Shown piece after piece: positions 7,698-17,503 of a DNA stretch of 64,000 nt. Position 1 is the stretch's first letter. Each line of letters starts with the position of its first letter. The notes under the pieces are model-generated. The model searched no databases and had not been told where the DNA came from. It saw nothing but the letters and a program-made list of their open reading frames with translations. This DNA comes from Fibrobacter sp. UWB15 (GTDB taxonomy: Bacteria; Fibrobacterota; Fibrobacteria; Fibrobacterales; Fibrobacteraceae). A program made the translations under genes and the position numbers. Location: contig NZ_FXBA01000001.1 in assembly GCF_900177705.1 (NCBI RefSeq), forward strand, positions 372,001 to 436,000, in the 5' to 3' direction.

Positions 7698-9509
7698 TTA
7701 TTTCGCAGGTACAGCGATGGGCGTAATCTTCCAAAGGGCTTTTACACCGGCTGCGACCACGAGACTCTGGGGCGGAGCATAGGGATCTTCTTCAGTGGGG
7801 AAGTTCGTCCAATGCTTGGTCGAGAACTGGTAGTACTGCGTCGGGCGGTACATCACCGGAATCACCGGAATCGTTTCCATGAAGATGCGGTTCAGTTCAC
7901 GGTAGGCCGTAATCAGGTCCTTCTCGTTGGTGAGGGCGGGAATCTTCTGGAGCAGTTTGTCGGCTTCTTCGTTCTTGTAGCGACCTTGGTTGGCAAAGGC
8001 TTCTTCACCGATTTCCTTGAAGGAAACGGAACCCATGACTTGGTCGAAGCGGTTCCAGGGGGAGGCTGCAGAAAGTTCTGCCGTCTGAGTTTTCATGGCA
8101 AGGTCGAAGGTGCCCAGTCTCAGGTTCTTGTCCCATACGCTATAGTCTACAAACTTTTCTTCGGCGGTAAGACCGATTTCGTGTAGCGATTCCACAATAA
8201 CCTTGATGGCATCTTCCCAGTCGGTCCACCCCTGCGGACATTCGATGGTGAAGTTGCGGACGGGCTGCTTCTTCTTGTCGATCAGCTTGCCGCTTTCGTC
8301 CCAGGAGTAACCTGCGGCGGTCAAGATAGACTTGGCTTTTTCGATGTCGTAGGCGTAGCCGTACTTGTCAGCATCTTCCTTGTTGAAGAACTTGGATTCG
8401 GTGCCGAAGGGCAGGATGAATCCCGGTTGAATGACGGGGGTGTAGTTCGAAACGGCGCGAGCCTTGATCTTCTCGAAATTGATGGCATGCATCATGGCAC
8501 GGCGGAGAGCCACGTCATTGAAGGGAGCGCTCTGATGTGCGATGAGAAGAGTCGTGATGGACCCAGGGAGGTGGTACGGTTCGTTGCGGCTCCAGGCGCG
8601 GATGCTGTCCTTGGCTTTGTCCCAAATGCGGGGCAGGAACACCGACGAAATGTCCAAGTTGCCCTTGGTCATGGCGCTGTTGAAATGGTTATTTCCGTTG
8701 TAGAGGGAATGAATGATGTACTTGGGAGAGGGCTTCTTGCCGTTATGCTTGTAGTTGCCCCAGTATTTGTCGTTACGTTCCAATACAATCTGTTCGGGGG
8801 AATAGGTCTTGATGTTGTACGGACCTGAAACGATCGGCATGGAATCGTTCTTGAAGGCGGTAATGTGGCTCATGTCGTATTTCTTGCCGGACTTCGCCCC
8901 CTGGACAAGGGGCTCAAAGACTGTTTTGGGCAAAATGGACGTTTCCGCAAGAGCGTTCAGGATGATTAAGGGATTCTTGTTCTTGCCAAAGTGGAAGGAA
9001 ATGTTGTTGTCGCCGTCATCGGTGATTTCGCTCAAGAATTCCCAGTTGCCATGACGCGGAGTGGGAAGTATGGAGTCTATCTTGAAGGTGTATAAGACAT
9101 CGCTAACGGTAACGGGCTTGCCGTTACTCCATTTGGCCTTGGGGTCAAGATGAACGGTAATTTTGTCTTCGCTGCTGGTGTAACTGTCGGCCAGCATGGG
9201 TTCCAATTCGCCACTCAATTGGTTATAGGCAAGCAAAGCTTCATAGGTGATTCTGCAGTTGCCATCAATGGGGAAGTTGGGGTCGTAGTCCAGCGGGTTA
9301 AACGTAGAAGGAGGCGCCCAGTCGAAACCGCCGATATACAGAGTTTCGCTGCGGTTGTATTCCGATTCCACCTTTTCGGGAGTAGCCTTGCTTTCTTCGT
9401 TACATGCGACTAAGAACAAGGCACCGAGGGTGGTTGCCAAAGTGAAAAATCTCGATGCATGAGTTTTAACCGAGCATCCCAAAGAATTCTTTATATTCCC
9501 ATAATCCAT
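7698..9509 (-). CDS. Family 5 extracellular solute-binding lipoprotein
   Basis: A 603-residue periplasmic peptide/oligopeptide-binding protein of the DppA/OppA type. The N-terminus has a hydrophobic stretch ending in a lipobox ('LFLVACNEES'), so it should be lipid-anchored. The body contains family features such as 'VTVSDVLYTFK', 'ALRRAMMHAINFEKIKARA' and 'NEEADKLLQKI'. No permease or ATPase genes are next to it, so it may serve a transporter encoded elsewhere or act as an orphan. The ATG at 9509 has AAGG only a few bases upstream and a TAAATT box six bases before it. A strong terminator follows. Confidence 0.88.
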   Translation of the reverse strand: MDYGNIKNSLGCSVKTHASRFFTLATTLGALFLVACNEESKATPEKVESEYNRSETLYIGGFDWAPPSTFNPLDYDPNFPIDGNCRITYEALLAYNQLSGELEPMLADSYTSSEDKITVHLDPKAKWSNGKPVTVSDVLYTFKIDSILPTPRHGNWEFLSEITDDGDNNISFHFGKNKNPLIILNALAETSILPKTVFEPLVQGAKSGKKYDMSHITAFKNDSMPIVSGPYNIKTYSPEQIVLERNDKYWGNYKHNGKKPSPKYIIHSLYNGNNHFNSAMTKGNLDISSVFLPRIWDKAKDSIRAWSRNEPYHLPGSITTLLIAHQSAPFNDVALRRAMMHAINFEKIKARAVSNYTPVIQPGFILPFGTESKFFNKEDADKYGYAYDIEKAKSILTAAGYSWDESGKLIDKKKQPVRNFTIECPQGWTDWEDAIKVIVESLHEIGLTAEEKFVDYSVWDKNLRLGTFDLAMKTQTAELSAASPWNRFDQVMGSVSFKEIGEEAFANQGRYKNEEADKLLQKIPALTNEKDLITAYRELNRIFMETIPVIPVMYRPTQYYQFSTKHWTNFPTEEDPYAPPQSLVVAAGVKALWKITPIAVPAK

Positions 9510-9515
9510 ACCTTA

Positions 9516-9521
9516 AATTTA
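9516..9521 (-). promoter_or_regulatory. Putative -10 box of the solute-binding lipoprotein gene
   Basis: TAAATT on the minus strand ends six bases before the ATG at 9509. A short AAGG overlaps the spacer, so translation could be either leaderless or weakly Shine-Dalgarno driven. Confidence 0.35.
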
Positions 9522-9598
9522 GTGTGTTTTAGACAAAAAAACCACCAAAATTTATTTACAAGAGTTAAAAAGTACCCGTTTCAAGGGTGTTTTTTATG

Positions 9599-12112
9599 TT
9601 ATAATGAAAATCCGTACAATAGGCGTTTCGGAGAAGCGCTGAATAACGTATGATTCAGGATAAACGGTGTGCCGGCGCCACCCGGAGTGCTGAACTTTTG
9701 TTCTTTTTTTCCGGTTTTGAGGGATATCCCAATGACTTCGTTTCCTTGGTCAATCCAGGCAAAGCCGTCTTTAACGAATGGCTTGGGGAAAATGGCGTTC
9801 TTGCCGGAGAATTTCCATAGGGGAGCTCCGGCTTCGGTGTAAAGCAAAATGGATTGGTCCGAAAGACCCACGAGGATTTTTCTTTCGTTGTGGTCCTGGA
9901 CGACTTGCAGTGAAGAAATCGCATTTTCCATCAGGATCTGAAGCGGGGCGTCTTTCTTTTTCTGGTTGAAAAGGAAGATTTTGTTTCCGCTAGCGACGGC
10001 GGTAATGGAATCTGTGCTAAGCAGGTGCGAAACCTGTCCCGGAATCTTGCGGGTAGAGTTCTCCTGGGTCTGTCCGGTTTCGTTGTCGAGAGAAACCATT
10101 TCTCCTTCCAGGTTGCAGGCGTAAATGGTTTTGTCTGATTTGGAATGCAAGAAGGGAACTGAGAAAATCTTTCTGGACCAGGCGAGCTTATTGTCCGATT
10201 TCAGAATTTTGAGCAAGAATCCGTTCCAAGTAGAAATGTAGATGGCGTCCTCGGTGATGTTCATTTTGAAAGCCTTGCCGGGGAGCTGCAGCATAATGGG
10301 GGCGGAATCCTTGTTCAGGTCGTAAATGGCGATGTTGTAGCCCGTCGCAATAACCAAGGTGTTTTCGTCGTTTTCGATGACGGGGCTGTTGTCGAGAGCT
10401 CCGATGTACTTGGTCCAGCGAAGCTCCCCTGATTCGGCGTTAATGCAGAGAAGCCTATCTGCGGCGGGGTCAATCGTGTACAGGTATTTCTTGTTGCTGA
10501 AAAATTGGGGGTAGCGAGTCTTCGGGGAAATCGGAAGCAGGGCGACGAATTTGGCTCCAATGGCTTTGCCGTAACGGTTTAAAATCAGCTGGGTTGTCTG
10601 CGGGTTGCTTCCTGAAAGACGAACTGCTTCGGACCAAGCCTTTTGTTTGTCGCGCTCGTTGCCTTTATTCTGCTCCAAATAAAGGGCCTTGAAGAACCAA
10701 CCTTCGGCGTTTCCGGGTTCCAGCTTGAACAGGGAATCCAAAACCGGCGGCAGGTCTTCCCATTCTTCGTGCTCGGTAATGTCGGCAGCCTGTCTTGCAA
10801 GAATTTCGGAAAGCAGAACCTTTTTGCCATAGTAATGCGGCGAGAGAGACACCAACTTTCGGTCGCCGAAATACAAGTAGAGGTTACCGTTGGTGTAAAT
10901 GGGCGATTGTTCTACCGGCTTGGCAAAGTTAAAATGCCATAGGGGATTCAAGAGCGTGTCCACTGCAGTGATGGCGCCTTCGGCAGAAAACAGTCCCAGG
11001 GTTCCCTTGGCAAGTGGATAAATGGAAGAGGCGTCGCTTCGAACCGTTTTGCGGGTGAGACCGCTCTTCTTGTCAATAAGGAAAATCCTTCCGGAGGCGT
11101 CGAGTAAGGCGAGTTCCCTTTCGAACGGGAAGATGCTTTCGATATTGCTGGCTGAAATTTTCCAGACGGGCGCAATTCTTTGTTTGGGGTAGTAGGCGTA
11201 AAGGTAATTGCCCGATACCAGATAAAGCATGTTTTTGTCAATCAAGACATTCTTGATGACGTCAAACTGGGCGATGGATTTCTTGGTCATTCCGTCTTCG
11301 GACGAAATAAAGTGAAGCGCGTTGTCGGTGCAGTTCAGAATGAATTCATTCGTGGAGGCGAAGAACCCTTCAGGGATGCAACCGCTATACTTGTCTTCGA
11401 TTTGCGCTACGATGCGCTTGTTATTCAGAATGAAAAGTTGCTTTTCCGTTTGGACGATGGCCTTGTTTCCGGCCGTCAAAAAGTGGGTGATATCGGTAAT
11501 GGGGAAACTCTTGGTAGAACTGCTCGTGTAGAACGCCTTGAACACAAGACTATCTTGATCGGCCGGCTGGTACCAGATTCCTTGACGGTCTATATTGAAT
11601 ATTAGCTTGTTGTCGGGGGCCTTTGCAATGTTTTCGATACGGTCATCCTTGATTTTGCAAATGGAGCCGTCGCTTAAAAGCAGGTAGGTGGGGTTCTTTC
11701 CAAAAGTCTTCTGAATGGAGCTCTTTAATTGAATCGGAGCGCGCAACAAGGCTTCGGGCTTGTTGCTGGTAGCGCTTTCGCGTTCCGATAGCCAGTAGGC
11801 CTTGGCGACTTCGTTTGTCCTTGCGAGGCTCTGTTCGTAGTAGAAATTAGCCGATGTCTTGTTGTCCGAAAGTTCCTGAATTTTACCCAGGTAAAAGTAG
11901 GCTTGTTCCTTGTCGTCTTCGTCGCCTTGTATGGCTGCGTTTTCAAGCATCTTGATCGCTTCGGACGTTTCGCCTTTCATTTCGAACAGGTAGAGTGCTT
12001 CTTGAATGCTCGATTCCATTTTTTCGGCAAATGCGAATACGCTGCAAAACCACACTAGTGATAGTGCCGCCCGCAGCGTTCTGGAATAAGTTTTTGCTTC
12101 AAAGAAATTCAC
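9599..12112 (-). CDS. Secreted TPR and beta-propeller (PQQ-like) protein
   Basis: An 837-residue exported protein that starts with GTG behind an AGGAAG ribosome binding site. Residues 1-28 form a signal peptide. A TPR-like helical region (about 30-105) follows. Then come many short blades with alternating 'xxVxaxxxxxxxlfxln' patterns, typical of PQQ/WD-like beta-propellers, in two blocks (about 130-430 and 510-837) separated by a second TPR-like stretch (about 450-500). No catalytic residues are seen. It starts 18 bases after the response regulator gene and is probably co-transcribed with the two-component pair. A scaffold or envelope-sensing accessory role is an inference. Confidence 0.65.
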   Translation of the reverse strand: MNFFEAKTYSRTLRAALSLVWFCSVFAFAEKMESSIQEALYLFEMKGETSEAIKMLENAAIQGDEDDKEQAYFYLGKIQELSDNKTSANFYYEQSLARTNEVAKAYWLSERESATSNKPEALLRAPIQLKSSIQKTFGKNPTYLLLSDGSICKIKDDRIENIAKAPDNKLIFNIDRQGIWYQPADQDSLVFKAFYTSSSTKSFPITDITHFLTAGNKAIVQTEKQLFILNNKRIVAQIEDKYSGCIPEGFFASTNEFILNCTDNALHFISSEDGMTKKSIAQFDVIKNVLIDKNMLYLVSGNYLYAYYPKQRIAPVWKISASNIESIFPFERELALLDASGRIFLIDKKSGLTRKTVRSDASSIYPLAKGTLGLFSAEGAITAVDTLLNPLWHFNFAKPVEQSPIYTNGNLYLYFGDRKLVSLSPHYYGKKVLLSEILARQAADITEHEEWEDLPPVLDSLFKLEPGNAEGWFFKALYLEQNKGNERDKQKAWSEAVRLSGSNPQTTQLILNRYGKAIGAKFVALLPISPKTRYPQFFSNKKYLYTIDPAADRLLCINAESGELRWTKYIGALDNSPVIENDENTLVIATGYNIAIYDLNKDSAPIMLQLPGKAFKMNITEDAIYISTWNGFLLKILKSDNKLAWSRKIFSVPFLHSKSDKTIYACNLEGEMVSLDNETGQTQENSTRKIPGQVSHLLSTDSITAVASGNKIFLFNQKKKDAPLQILMENAISSLQVVQDHNERKILVGLSDQSILLYTEAGAPLWKFSGKNAIFPKPFVKDGFAWIDQGNEVIGISLKTGKKEQKFSTPGGAGTPFILNHTLFSASPKRLLYGFSL

Positions 12113-12130
12113 TTTCTACTTCCTGTTCCT

Positions 12131-12835
12131 TTATGCGTCAAACTTGTAACCAGCGCCTCTCACAGAAATAATGAACTTCGGGTTGTCCAAGTCGTCTTCG
12201 ATTTTACGGCGAAGGTTGGCGATGTGATTGTCCACCGTACGGGTCGAGGGCATGTTTTCGTCGGTGTAGCCCCAGATTTCCTTTAGCAATGTTTCGCGCA
12301 AAATGACTTCACCGCGGTGCGCCCAGAAAAACTTCATAATCAGGTATTCTCGGGTGGTCAAGTCCAGCGGTACGCCGCCCTTGGTTGCTTCGAATTTCTT
12401 CACGTTGATGCTGATGTTTGCAAATTCAAGAACATCAGGCACGGCTACGTTGTTGTTGCTTGTTTGAGGCTCGATGCGGCGGCGGAAAGCTTTGACGCGA
12501 GCCAAAAGTTCCAAAATCGAGAAGGGTTTCGTCACGTAGTCGTCTGCTCCCATTTCGAGGCCTGCCACCTTGCTTGTTTCTTCTGTCTTGGCGGTGAGCA
12601 TGATGATATAGGTTTCGGGGTGCTTGTTACGAATGTAACGGCAAACTTCAAAACCGCTTTTCTTGGGAATCATCAAGTCCAAAAGCACCAAATGGGGTTG
12701 GTAGGAATCCGCTTTTGCAATAGCCTCTTCACCATCGCAGGCCGTTTCTACGGTGTAGCCTTCCATTTCGAAATTGTCCTGGAGACCCAAGCGAATGATT
12801 TCTTCGTCTTCTACGATGAGTATTTTGAAATTCAT
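12131..12835 (-). CDS. OmpR/PhoB-family response regulator
   Basis: A 234-residue two-domain transcription factor. The receiver domain (1-120) has the acidic pair E9/D10, the phospho-acceptor D53 ('LLDLMIP') and the conserved lysine region 'YVTKPFS'. The C-terminal winged helix (about 135-234) has the family pattern 'LTTREYLIMKFFWAHRGEVI' and ends 'ISVRGAGYKFDA'. It lies two bases after the histidine kinase gene, and its partner is almost certainly that kinase. Targets are unknown. Confidence 0.95.
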   Translation of the reverse strand: MNFKILIVEDEEIIRLGLQDNFEMEGYTVETACDGEEAIAKADSYQPHLVLLDLMIPKKSGFEVCRYIRNKHPETYIIMLTAKTEETSKVAGLEMGADDYVTKPFSILELLARVKAFRRRIEPQTSNNNVAVPDVLEFANISINVKKFEATKGGVPLDLTTREYLIMKFFWAHRGEVILRETLLKEIWGYTDENMPSTRTVDNHIANLRRKIEDDLDNPKFIISVRGAGYKFDA

Positions 12836-12837
12836 GG

Positions 12838-14901
12838 TTATTCTGCCTTTTTGAATTTGACGGTGAACGTGGATCCTTTACCAGGCTTGCTGACAAGCGA
12901 AATGGTTGCCTTGTGGGTTTCGGCGACGCGCTTGACTGTGGCTAGGCCAAGTCCCGAACCTTTAGTGCTGCGGGTCATTTCGTCACCCACTCTATAAAAA
13001 TCATTAAATATATTTTTTTGTTCAGAAGCGGCAATGCCGATGCCTGTGTCGGCAACCGAGAATATGACCCATTCGCTGTCGCTCTTGACATCGATCTTGA
13101 TTTCTCCGGGTGCTTCGGTGTATTTGATGGCATTGTCAATCAAGTTCTGTACTAAGCTGTATAGTGCTGTGTAGTCACCCATCACGAATACGTTGGGTTC
13201 AAAATGCGTGTAGAAGATAAGGCCTTTTTCTACACCGATGTCTTCGACGGCGTCAAACACTTTCTTGGCGCAAATAGAAAAGTCAAGGCGTTCCCACTTG
13301 AAGGCGCCAGTGCCGTGCTCCATGCGGGTGTAATTGAGAATGGCTCCGATCAGGTTTTCAAGTCGCGAGGCTTCCTTGCCTATGAGCGTAGAATATTCCT
13401 GCACCTTCTCGGCACGTTGCAAACGCCCGCGTGCCATCATTTCGGCAAACATCTTGATGGATGTCAGGGGGGTCTTCAATTCGTGAGATACGCTAGATAG
13501 GAAGTTTGCCTTCATGGCCAAAAGTTTGCGCTCCTGCGTTATAAAGCGGAACATGAAGAACGATCCGAAAATAACGGTAATGAGGGCGAAAAGCATAAGT
13601 CCATACATCAAGAACATGCGGTGTTTCGTTTCTTTATGAATGTCCTGCATATCTTTTTCGTACAAGGTAAATTCCCAGTTTAAAGCCTCGGAAATGTAGT
13701 GCTGTGCAATGACTGGTGCGTTATCCGGAATTTCGCCCATAATAACTTTATCATTGCTTTCAGTAATCGAGAAGGGAATGTTCTTGAAGGTCTGTACGAC
13801 GGTTTTCAACTTGCTTTGAAGCCTTGCCTTGTACGAATCCCTATTGATGACCGCGATGACTACCTGGTCGCCGGAAAGGTAGGGATAGGACATCTTGAAC
13901 ATGGTCATTTCGTCGGTATTCTTGTAAAGAATCCCTTCCTTGGAAGAAACGTCGTCGTCTAGAATTTCATGGAACAGGTCACGGTTGTAATACAGAATGT
14001 CCATGTAGCCTAGCTGGCGATTGAAGTTTTCTCGCAGGTTCCAGAAGGCTTCACGTTTTTCTTGAGACAGGTTTTCAAAAGAAAGAATCTGGGTAAAGGT
14101 CGATTCAAAAAAGTGCCTAGACGAAGAAATGTCGTCAATGTTCTGTTTTTCCAGGAATTGGGCTAGTACCGAAAGACAGTAGTCCTGGGCTTCCTGGTGC
14201 TTTCTTTGATTCACTAAAATTTCAAAGTGGAGTAAGTTGACGGCATAAGTCAAGTCGGCATGCAAGTATCCCTGTTGGTGGGGGTTGTTCTCAAGAAAGG
14301 TAAGTAGTTGCAATGCCTCGTCGTATTTTTTGTTCTTGTAGTAAAATCGAATCAGACCAAGAATATTCTGGATTTGTTCATCCTTGGATTCAAAGAAAAA
14401 GCTTGTAGGTCTAAGACTGCGGGAGCGCTGTTCTAGATACAGTTTTAGCGAAATGCTGTCCTTGAGACCTTTCGTTTCTTCGTGGTAAAGTTTTTTGTCC
14501 AGGGCCGAAGGAACACTATTTGAAAAATTGGAAGACTTGAAAAATTTCTTGGACGAAAGGTCCGGGTAAATCAGGTTTCCGTTGTTGAATAGGAAGATGG
14601 CGTCAATGCCTTCGACAGACTTGAACTCGGTCGCATGACCGAAGTCCAGGAGACCCTGAGGCTGTTCGTACAGGAACAGGGAGGCCGCCTTGGTTTCTTG
14701 ATAAATTTTTGCTTGCTCTTTATCGATAGCATCTTCGACATCGTTCTGAAATGCAGTCAGGCTTTCGTCGAAGTTCTTCTGCGAAAGATAAATCTCGTTC
14801 TGGATGTTCCTGAAACTCAGAAACGAAAGAATAGCCGTCGGGAGGACAATTCCTCCCGCGAATAAAAGGACAAATAGCAGATTATTACGTGAAACCTGCA
14901 T
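12838..14901 (-). CDS. Membrane sensor histidine kinase with TPR-like extracytoplasmic domain
   Basis: A 687-residue kinase. The first transmembrane segment is at about residues 7-29 and the second at about 433-453. The roughly 400-residue region between them is extracytoplasmic and contains helical repeats resembling TPRs ('YYKNKKYDEALQLLTFLE'), which is unusual for a sensor domain. The cytoplasmic part has the HisKA motif 'SHELKTP' with H473, an N box ('NLIDNAIKY'), G1 ('DTGIGI') and G2 ('GSGLGLA'). It is followed after two bases by its response regulator. The signal is unknown; the adjacent LysM and propeller genes suggest an envelope stimulus (inference). Confidence 0.92.
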   Translation of the reverse strand: MQVSRNNLLFVLLFAGGIVLPTAILSFLSFRNIQNEIYLSQKNFDESLTAFQNDVEDAIDKEQAKIYQETKAASLFLYEQPQGLLDFGHATEFKSVEGIDAIFLFNNGNLIYPDLSSKKFFKSSNFSNSVPSALDKKLYHEETKGLKDSISLKLYLEQRSRSLRPTSFFFESKDEQIQNILGLIRFYYKNKKYDEALQLLTFLENNPHQQGYLHADLTYAVNLLHFEILVNQRKHQEAQDYCLSVLAQFLEKQNIDDISSSRHFFESTFTQILSFENLSQEKREAFWNLRENFNRQLGYMDILYYNRDLFHEILDDDVSSKEGILYKNTDEMTMFKMSYPYLSGDQVVIAVINRDSYKARLQSKLKTVVQTFKNIPFSITESNDKVIMGEIPDNAPVIAQHYISEALNWEFTLYEKDMQDIHKETKHRMFLMYGLMLFALITVIFGSFFMFRFITQERKLLAMKANFLSSVSHELKTPLTSIKMFAEMMARGRLQRAEKVQEYSTLIGKEASRLENLIGAILNYTRMEHGTGAFKWERLDFSICAKKVFDAVEDIGVEKGLIFYTHFEPNVFVMGDYTALYSLVQNLIDNAIKYTEAPGEIKIDVKSDSEWVIFSVADTGIGIAASEQKNIFNDFYRVGDEMTRSTKGSGLGLATVKRVAETHKATISLVSKPGKGSTFTVKFKKAE

Positions 14902-14941
14902 TGCCAGTCCTTACGGTAATTGGGGACTTAAGTCGATGTTC

Positions 14942-16123
14942 TTATTGGACAATCTTTGCACGGTGGGTCACCGATACCCTGTGTCCAACTTCGATACGCC
15001 TGCTGTTGGAGTAGATTTCGCGGATCAGGACGCTGGCTTCATTTTCAGCAGCCCTTGCGACAATGCCACGGCCAATCAAACGAGGTGGAAGCGATTCGTC
15101 GGTTTTGTCTTCTTCCCACACGGCCACTGCGTCGCCGGTGTTGTAACCCTGCTGGGCGCCCTTGTCGATAAGCACATAGGAGAATGCGCCGATAATCAGC
15201 ATGGGGTCCATGGAATAGCGGATCATGGCCAAGGAATCCATCTTGGCTTCCTTAACCTTGGAGTATCCGGCCACGTTCAGCGTCTTGAGAGGCTGTTTCA
15301 TGCGGGCCTTAGACTGGTTGATTTTGATTTCGCGGAATGTCGTTACGATCTTTGCGCGTGAAAGCGTGTCACCGATAGCCGTAATCTTGGCGATGCCGGA
15401 AAGGCGGAGCAATGCGTAACGGTCAAAGCCGCTACCCTGAGCCGCCGGAACATCAATGGCCTTTGCGTCAACAATTTCGACGAGGTCGCCGCGTTTCAAA
15501 TTGGCGTCTGTCTTTTTGCCAATTCCTACCACGACTTCGGTTTCAGGCATGTGAATCAAGGGCTCCTTTTTTTCGCCCGATTTGATCGAAATAAAACGCT
15601 TGTCTTTTTTCAGGGAATCGAGCGTGTAGATTTCGGGAGCGTGCAGCTGATAGTAACCGTTGAAAATCTTGGGAGCCGGGCGCTGCTTGTAGTAGTATTC
15701 GTCGTTGGCCTTGGCTTTCTTGACGCCCTTCTTATCCTTGTCGCGCAAGTTGCCGAGCATTCCTTCAAAGTCGGAATTGCGTTCGTCACCGTTGTCGCAA
15801 CCGGCATTGGCGACGGTTAGACCTTTGCCCTTGGGGAGGGCGGAATCTGAAATAGTTGCATTGCAGGGATACTTGCTTTTCTTGTCAACTTGCAGAACGT
15901 TGCCTTCGCGAATGGTATCGCCCAAGTAGATGGAGTCTCCCGGATAAATCCAGTGCGGGTCCTCGATGTGGCGGTTGTTTTCCCAAAGGTCCGGCCAGGC
16001 AAAGGGGTCTTTGAGGAATTCGTCGCTCAAATCCCAAAGGGTATCGCCTTCTTTAACGATGTAGGCAGACGCCAACAAGGCAGAAAGTCCCAGACAGATG
16101 GATGCACATTTCAAAAATCGCAT
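14942..16123 (-). CDS. Exported LysM-domain protein
   Basis: A 393-residue protein with a signal peptide (about 1-20) directly followed by a LysM module ('[20 protein letters not shown]' and a '[10 protein letters not shown]' end), which binds N-acetylglucosamine-containing glycans such as peptidoglycan. The remaining 300 residues contain a lysine-rich linker (about 125-150) and a region with 'KRGDLVEIV' and '[10 protein letters not shown]', resembling beta-sandwich segments found C-terminal to LysM in other exported proteins. No enzymatic motif is seen. It lies 40 bases upstream of the histidine kinase and is probably in the same transcription unit. Confidence 0.8.
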   Translation of the reverse strand: MRFLKCASICLGLSALLASAYIVKEGDTLWDLSDEFLKDPFAWPDLWENNRHIEDPHWIYPGDSIYLGDTIREGNVLQVDKKSKYPCNATISDSALPKGKGLTVANAGCDNGDERNSDFEGMLGNLRDKDKKGVKKAKANDEYYYKQRPAPKIFNGYYQLHAPEIYTLDSLKKDKRFISIKSGEKKEPLIHMPETEVVVGIGKKTDANLKRGDLVEIVDAKAIDVPAAQGSGFDRYALLRLSGIAKITAIGDTLSRAKIVTTFREIKINQSKARMKQPLKTLNVAGYSKVKEAKMDSLAMIRYSMDPMLIIGAFSYVLIDKGAQQGYNTGDAVAVWEEDKTDESLPPRLIGRGIVARAAENEASVLIREIYSNSRRIEVGHRVSVTHRAKIVQ

Positions 16124-16155
16124 AATAATCCCTTACAGGCTGTTATACCAATAAT

Positions 16156-17484
16156 TTAACCTTTTCTTTGCTTAAAGGTAGGGGCTTTTTGACTAAAACG
16201 TGAAATTTCTTGCGTTTTTTGGCTAAAAACGCGTTCCTTCGGGCGCTGAATGGTTCTGGAACGCTGTTTTTGTGCCGGATTCTGCCCCAGGATTCCTACG
16301 CGGTCAGGTACGAACAGGAACAGAATTTCGAATTTTCCGGAGCCCGGTTCCAGGTACAGCGGAATATTCTTGCGCAACATGTAGCCTTCGTTTCTAAACT
16401 GCTTGATAGTTCGCGCGGCCACTTCGAGGTTCGATGTCTGCAAGAGAATACGTTCCGGTCTCGAAAGGGCGGCGGCCTGTGCTACGCCTTGTGCAAGCGG
16501 TTCGTCGCCGGGCAGGTTGAAGTAGAATGTCCAACGGCCCTCGTTTTCGGGCTTGCTGAAGAACTTGCCGAAGAAATCCTGTTCTACGTGACTGCGGATG
16601 AATTTCATGTTGTCATCGATGGCGTTGCGGGCGTTCAAGCGCGACGACATCATGGCGTATTCGCGGCAGTCCATCGCAACGACTCTCTTGAATCGGTTTG
16701 CAAGAGTTGCGCTCACAAAGGAACTTCCAGAATAGAATTCAAAGAAACTGTCTTCGGCATTCGGGTGAATAGCTTCTTCGATACGTTTGGGGAGTCCCAT
16801 CCAGGCGTCATGAATTCGCGGCGTCCAGTCCAGCACATGCATGCTGATACCAGTTTCGCCAATGGGCATAAAGTCGCTTCCGAAAGCACTCTTGGCTTCC
16901 ACCTTCATCGGAATCGTTCCTGCCGGATCAAAAGGCTGGTCTGGCATGCACTGAATGTGGTGACAGCTGATGACTTCCGGGCAGTTTCTTTGTATAAAAT
17001 CAACGAAGGTCTTGTAACCGTGAGCAGAGAATCTGCCCTTCAGGTTAACTTGAACGAGCATCGCGTAGCGTCCGTCACCGACGGCGCGGAACCAAATTTG
17101 GCGGAGTGCTTTTTTGAAAATGTGCAGGTGTTCTTTCTTGACCTGTTCAAAAATGCGGCTGACAAGTTCGGGTACGTCCATACCGCGGGCGGGAGAGTCA
17201 ATCGAAAGCGATTCCTGCTGGCCGCGATAAGTTTTGATAATGCGCCAGTCGGAATGTTCCGGATTAGCATCTGTTGTAAACCATGCCTGAAACTTACCGG
17301 GAATGCGTTCGTTTTCGGCCCATGCGGCAAGCTGCTGCTTGATATCTTCAAAAGTCAGCGCTGCTTTGCGTACAGGCTTTTCGGCTTTCGGGGCTTTGTC
17401 TTGAATCTTGTCACGACGTACGGAATATCCGCGTGCGCGATTGTTTGTACTTCTAAAATTGTCTTTCATTCTTTCTTGTTTCAT
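16156..17484 (-). CDS. TrmA/RlmD-like methyltransferase lacking the catalytic cysteine
   Basis: A 442-residue protein. Residues about 120-390 align with the SAM-dependent m5U methyltransferase family (TrmA/RlmC/RlmD). There is a Rossmann segment 'FFEFYSGSSFVSATLANRF', then 'MDCREYAMMSSRLNARN', and a C-terminal stretch that corresponds to the 'SCNP...' motif. Here that motif reads 'QTSNLEVAARTI', so the nucleophilic cysteine is serine (S351), while the later glutamate is kept in 'KFEILFLF'. The N-terminal 40 and C-terminal 45 residues are basic tails. It may bind RNA or DNA without the usual chemistry, or have changed function. Start is uncertain: MKQERM at 17484 or the ATG at 17469. Confidence 0.6.
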   Translation of the reverse strand: MKQERMKDNFRSTNNRARGYSVRRDKIQDKAPKAEKPVRKAALTFEDIKQQLAAWAENERIPGKFQAWFTTDANPEHSDWRIIKTYRGQQESLSIDSPARGMDVPELVSRIFEQVKKEHLHIFKKALRQIWFRAVGDGRYAMLVQVNLKGRFSAHGYKTFVDFIQRNCPEVISCHHIQCMPDQPFDPAGTIPMKVEAKSAFGSDFMPIGETGISMHVLDWTPRIHDAWMGLPKRIEEAIHPNAEDSFFEFYSGSSFVSATLANRFKRVVAMDCREYAMMSSRLNARNAIDDNMKFIRSHVEQDFFGKFFSKPENEGRWTFYFNLPGDEPLAQGVAQAAALSRPERILLQTSNLEVAARTIKQFRNEGYMLRKNIPLYLEPGSGKFEILFLFVPDRVGILGQNPAQKQRSRTIQRPKERVFSQKTQEISRFSQKAPTFKQRKG

Positions 17485-17503
17485 TACACATTACTCAATA
17501 CTA

